Shown piece after piece: positions 8,046 to 9,862 of a stretch of DNA of 9,862 nucleotides. Source of the DNA: an uncultured Collinsella sp. (GTDB lineage: Bacteria > Actinomycetota > Coriobacteriia > Coriobacteriales > Coriobacteriaceae); the NCBI GenBank assembly GCA_900547345.1, contig URGG01000077.1, positions 1-9,862 on the forward strand, given 5' to 3'. Within the stretch, counting starts at the first letter, position 1, and every line of letters starts with the position of its first letter. Under the pieces are notes generated by a model. It searched no databases. It worked only from the letters and a program-made list of their open reading frames with translations, and was not told the DNA's origin. The position numbers and the translations under genes were made by a program.

Positions 8046-8074
8046 AAAGCGCATCCGTTTGGGTGCGCTTTTTT
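8046..8074 (+). terminator. Strong terminator-like hairpin just before the YitT-family gene, possible attenuator
   Basis: AAAGCGCATCC (8046-8056) pairs with GGGTGCGCTTT (8061-8071) through eleven pairs, one of them T-G, around a GTTT loop. The T run covers 8069-8074. The ribosome binding sequence of the next gene starts two bases after the T run and its ATG is at 8087. The structure can end the secA-prfB transcript, but because no promoter fits between it and the ATG it must also be crossed by any normal leadered message of the downstream gene. Confidence 0.85.
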
Positions 8075-8086
8075 GAGGGAGGCAGC

Positions 8087-8977
8087 ATGGCATATCGTCT
8101 GGACATCAAGCGCATTCTTTCGATGAACTTCTTTCACGACCTGCCCCAGATCATGTTGGGGTGTGCCTTGGCCGCCATCGCGACCGACCTGTTTTTGATT
8201 CCCAACGGTCTTGCCGCCGGTGGCGTTACGGGCCTTGCGACTATTATCCAGGCTGTCGGCGCGGCGCGAGGCGTGTCGCTTCCCGTCGGTATCCAGACCA
8301 TCGTGATGAATGCCTTGCTGTTGTTGGTCGTTATGCGCGAGGGTGGCATGTTCTACGTGGTGCAGACCGCGACGGGCTTTGTGCTGCTGGGCTTCTTTAC
8401 CGATCTGTTCGCCCCGTTTGTAGCACCTCTGGCGGATGCGGACCTGATGCTCCCTGCCATGTGGGGCGGCATTATTACGGGTATCGGTTACGGCATGGTG
8501 TTGCGCGCCGGCGCCAACACCGGCGGCTCGGACACGATTGGCCAGATCATTTCGCGTAACACCTCGCTGCCGGTGGGCTCGACCGTCATGGCGATCGATG
8601 TTGCCGTATGCGCGCTGTCGGCTCCGGTCTTTTCAATCGAAAACGCACTATATGCAGGCCTTTCGATGGTCATTAGCGGCTACGTGATCGATGCCGTGGT
8701 CGATGGTGGCAACAAACGCCGTATGGTACTCATCATCTCGGACAAGTTCCCTGATATCGCTGCCGATATCATGTATGGCCTGGGTCGTGGTTGTACCAAG
8801 TTTAAGGCGACTGGCATGTATTCGGGTGCCGAGAAGCCGGTGATTATGGTCATCGTGAGCCGTCGAGAGCTCAATACCCTCAAGACGATCGTGCGCGAGC
8901 GCGATCCTCACGCCATTGTGACGGTCGCTGACGTTACGGAAGCCTTCGGCGAGGGATTCAAGGACATTAGCGCGTAG
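8087..8977 (+). CDS. YitT family membrane protein (DUF161 with C-terminal DUF2179)
   Basis: A 296-residue integral membrane protein of the YitT family. ATG 8087 is preceded by AGGGAGG (8076-8082); an upstream in-frame GTG at 8063 lies inside the terminator hairpin and is unlikely. Hydrophobic spans lie around residues 20-38, 42-58, 68-84, 89-112, 123-140, 166-182 and 187-204. The repeated half-motifs of the family are visible as PNGLAAGGVTGL (39-50) and RAGANTGGSDTIGQII (140-155). The soluble C-terminal part (about 208-296) matches DUF2179, a small ferredoxin-like cytoplasmic domain: RRMVLIISDKFPDIAADI, then GRGCTKFKATGMYSG and ending in VTEAFGEGFKDI. Transport or regulatory roles have been proposed for the family but no substrate is established. 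Position behind a terminator suggests separate, conditional expression. No terminator is obvious after it. Confidence 0.92.
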   Translation: MAYRLDIKRILSMNFFHDLPQIMLGCALAAIATDLFLIPNGLAAGGVTGLATIIQAVGAARGVSLPVGIQTIVMNALLLLVVMREGGMFYVVQTATGFVLLGFFTDLFAPFVAPLADADLMLPAMWGGIITGIGYGMVLRAGANTGGSDTIGQIISRNTSLPVGSTVMAIDVAVCALSAPVFSIENALYAGLSMVISGYVIDAVVDGGNKRRMVLIISDKFPDIAADIMYGLGRGCTKFKATGMYSGAEKPVIMVIVSRRELNTLKTIVRERDPHAIVTVADVTEAFGEGFKDISA

Positions 8978-9184
8978 GGTCGACCGCGTTCCATCCAAAA
9001 GACGTTCACATTGATAAACCGTTTCATCAGCGGTTCTGCCTGCTAAATTGTTCAAATAATGATAAAAACTCTGGTAAAGCCATCAGTTTCCAGCATAATG
9101 AATGACGTACGTGCATTGCGGCTGTGTTGGGATTACCTTCGGTGCCGTGCGCATTTTGTCTAATGAGGATGAAAGGAAGGCACA
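8978..9184 (+). promoter_or_regulatory. Promoter-containing spacer before the transketolase gene
   Basis: This 207-bp gap is AT-richer than its neighbours. AACCG/CGGTT (9017-9021/9031-9035) forms a small hairpin without a T run. CATAAT (9094-9099) is the best -10 candidate, with only a poor -35 (around 9071-9077). The palindrome ACGTACGT (9105-9112) sits at the expected transcription start and could be an operator or chance. AAAGGAAGG (9172-9180) is the ribosome binding site, four bases before ATG 9185. Confidence 0.4.
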
Positions 9185-9862
9185 ATGAGCGACGAAGAGC
9201 TCAAAAAGGTTGCCAACGAGGTAAGGAAGGGCATCGTCACCGGCGTGCACGCTGCCAAGTCCGGCCATCCGGGCGGTTCGCTCGGCGCTGCCGACATCAT
9301 GACCTATCTGTACTTTGAGGAAATGAACGTCGACCCGGCCGATCCCCGCAAGGCCGATCGCGACCGTTTTGTGCTCTCCAAGGGCCATTGCGCTCCGGGC
9401 CTGTACGCCGTGCTCGCCGAGCGTGGGTTCTTCCCCAAGGAGGATCTCGAGACGCTGCGCCATATCGGCAGCCACCTGCAAGGTCATCCCAACATGAACG
9501 ACACCCCGGGCGTCGATATGTCCACCGGCTCGCTCGGCCAGGGCATCTCCGCCGCCGTGGGCATGGCGGTTGCCGCCAAGCACTGGGGCGATACTTACCG
9601 CACGTACGCCCTGCTGGGCGATGGCGAGAGCGAGGAGGGCCAGGTCTGGGAGGCAGCCATGTTTGCCGGCAACCAGCAGCTCGATAACCTCTGCGTGATC
9701 GTCGACCACAACGGCCTGCAGATCGACGGCCCCGTCGAGGAGGTCAACGACCCCATGCCGCTCGCCGACAAGTTCCGCGCGTTCAAGTTCCACGTGGTGG
9801 AGCTCGCCGACGGCAACGACTTCGACCAGATCCGCGCCGCCTTTGCCGAGGCTCGCGCCACC
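9185..9862 (+). CDS. Transketolase N-terminal subunit (thiamine diphosphate binding), 3' end outside the window
   Basis: ATG 9185 with AAAGGAAGG (9172-9180) opens a frame that runs without a stop to the last base: 226 visible residues. It is the thiamine diphosphate-binding half of transketolase, which moves two-carbon ketol units between sugar phosphates in the non-oxidative pentose phosphate pathway. Landmarks are SGHPGGSLGAADI (26-38), SKGHCAPGLYAVL (65-77), DMSTGSLGQGISAAVGMA (111-128), and the cofactor motif from GDG (145-147, in LGDGESEEGQVWEA) to DHNGLQIDG (174-182). The SGHPGGSLG variant and compact N-terminus are those of the two-subunit type, in which a separate gene for the C-terminal subunit usually follows at once. 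A fused single-chain enzyme cannot be excluded because the end is missing. Confidence 0.92.
   Translation, partial: MSDEELKKVANEVRKGIVTGVHAAKSGHPGGSLGAADIMTYLYFEEMNVDPADPRKADRDRFVLSKGHCAPGLYAVLAERGFFPKEDLETLRHIGSHLQGHPNMNDTPGVDMSTGSLGQGISAAVGMAVAAKHWGDTYRTYALLGDGESEEGQVWEAAMFAGNQQLDNLCVIVDHNGLQIDGPVEEVNDPMPLADKFRAFKFHVVELADGNDFDQIRAAFAEARAT

Noticed and set aside
9083..9793. A 236-codon minus-strand frame over the transketolase gene
   Set aside because: Antisense shadow; the + strand has complete thiamine-enzyme motifs and a strong ribosome binding site.

Overview
The window reads as a high-G+C chromosomal segment of an anaerobic or microaerophilic actinobacterium, most likely class Coriobacteriia (Collinsella-like). 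This rests on the family resemblance of the proteins, the strong G/C third-position bias of the housekeeping genes, an RF2 gene without a frameshift site directly behind secA, and a two-subunit-type transketolase. The genus is inference; the class is more secure. Every gene I can support is on the + strand.

Region 1 (1-1423) is the end of a cytochrome bd oxidase operon: the last 47 codons of a gene that is probably cydA, then complete cydB, then a structured 3' untranslated stretch closed by a strong intrinsic terminator at 1387-1423. Region 2 (1424-3860) is an accessory island. It holds a degenerate 37-bp tandem array, a 165-bp element with 14-bp inverted ends (E1), an orphan predicted PD-(D/E)XK nuclease gene with non-native codon use and its own ribosome binding site, a second 164-bp element with the same ends (E2) containing a very AT-rich core, and a 16-bp tandem array.

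Region 3 (3861-8074) is core protein-export and translation machinery: secA and prfB overlap by one base (TAATG), so they are probably cotranscribed and translationally coupled. Region 4 (8075-8977) is a YitT-family membrane protein whose start lies only 12 bases after a strong terminator-like hairpin, suggesting attenuation or read-through control. Region 5 (8978-9862) is an AT-richer promoter region and the first 226 codons of a transketolase N-terminal subunit, cut by the window edge.

The housekeeping genes are ordinary. The part worth a second look is the 1.4-3.9 kb island, where two same-size inverted-end elements bracket a nuclease-like gene and tandem arrays lie outside them. A leader terminator before the YitT gene and an SPT in place of SPF in the RF2 codon-reading motif are secondary points of interest.
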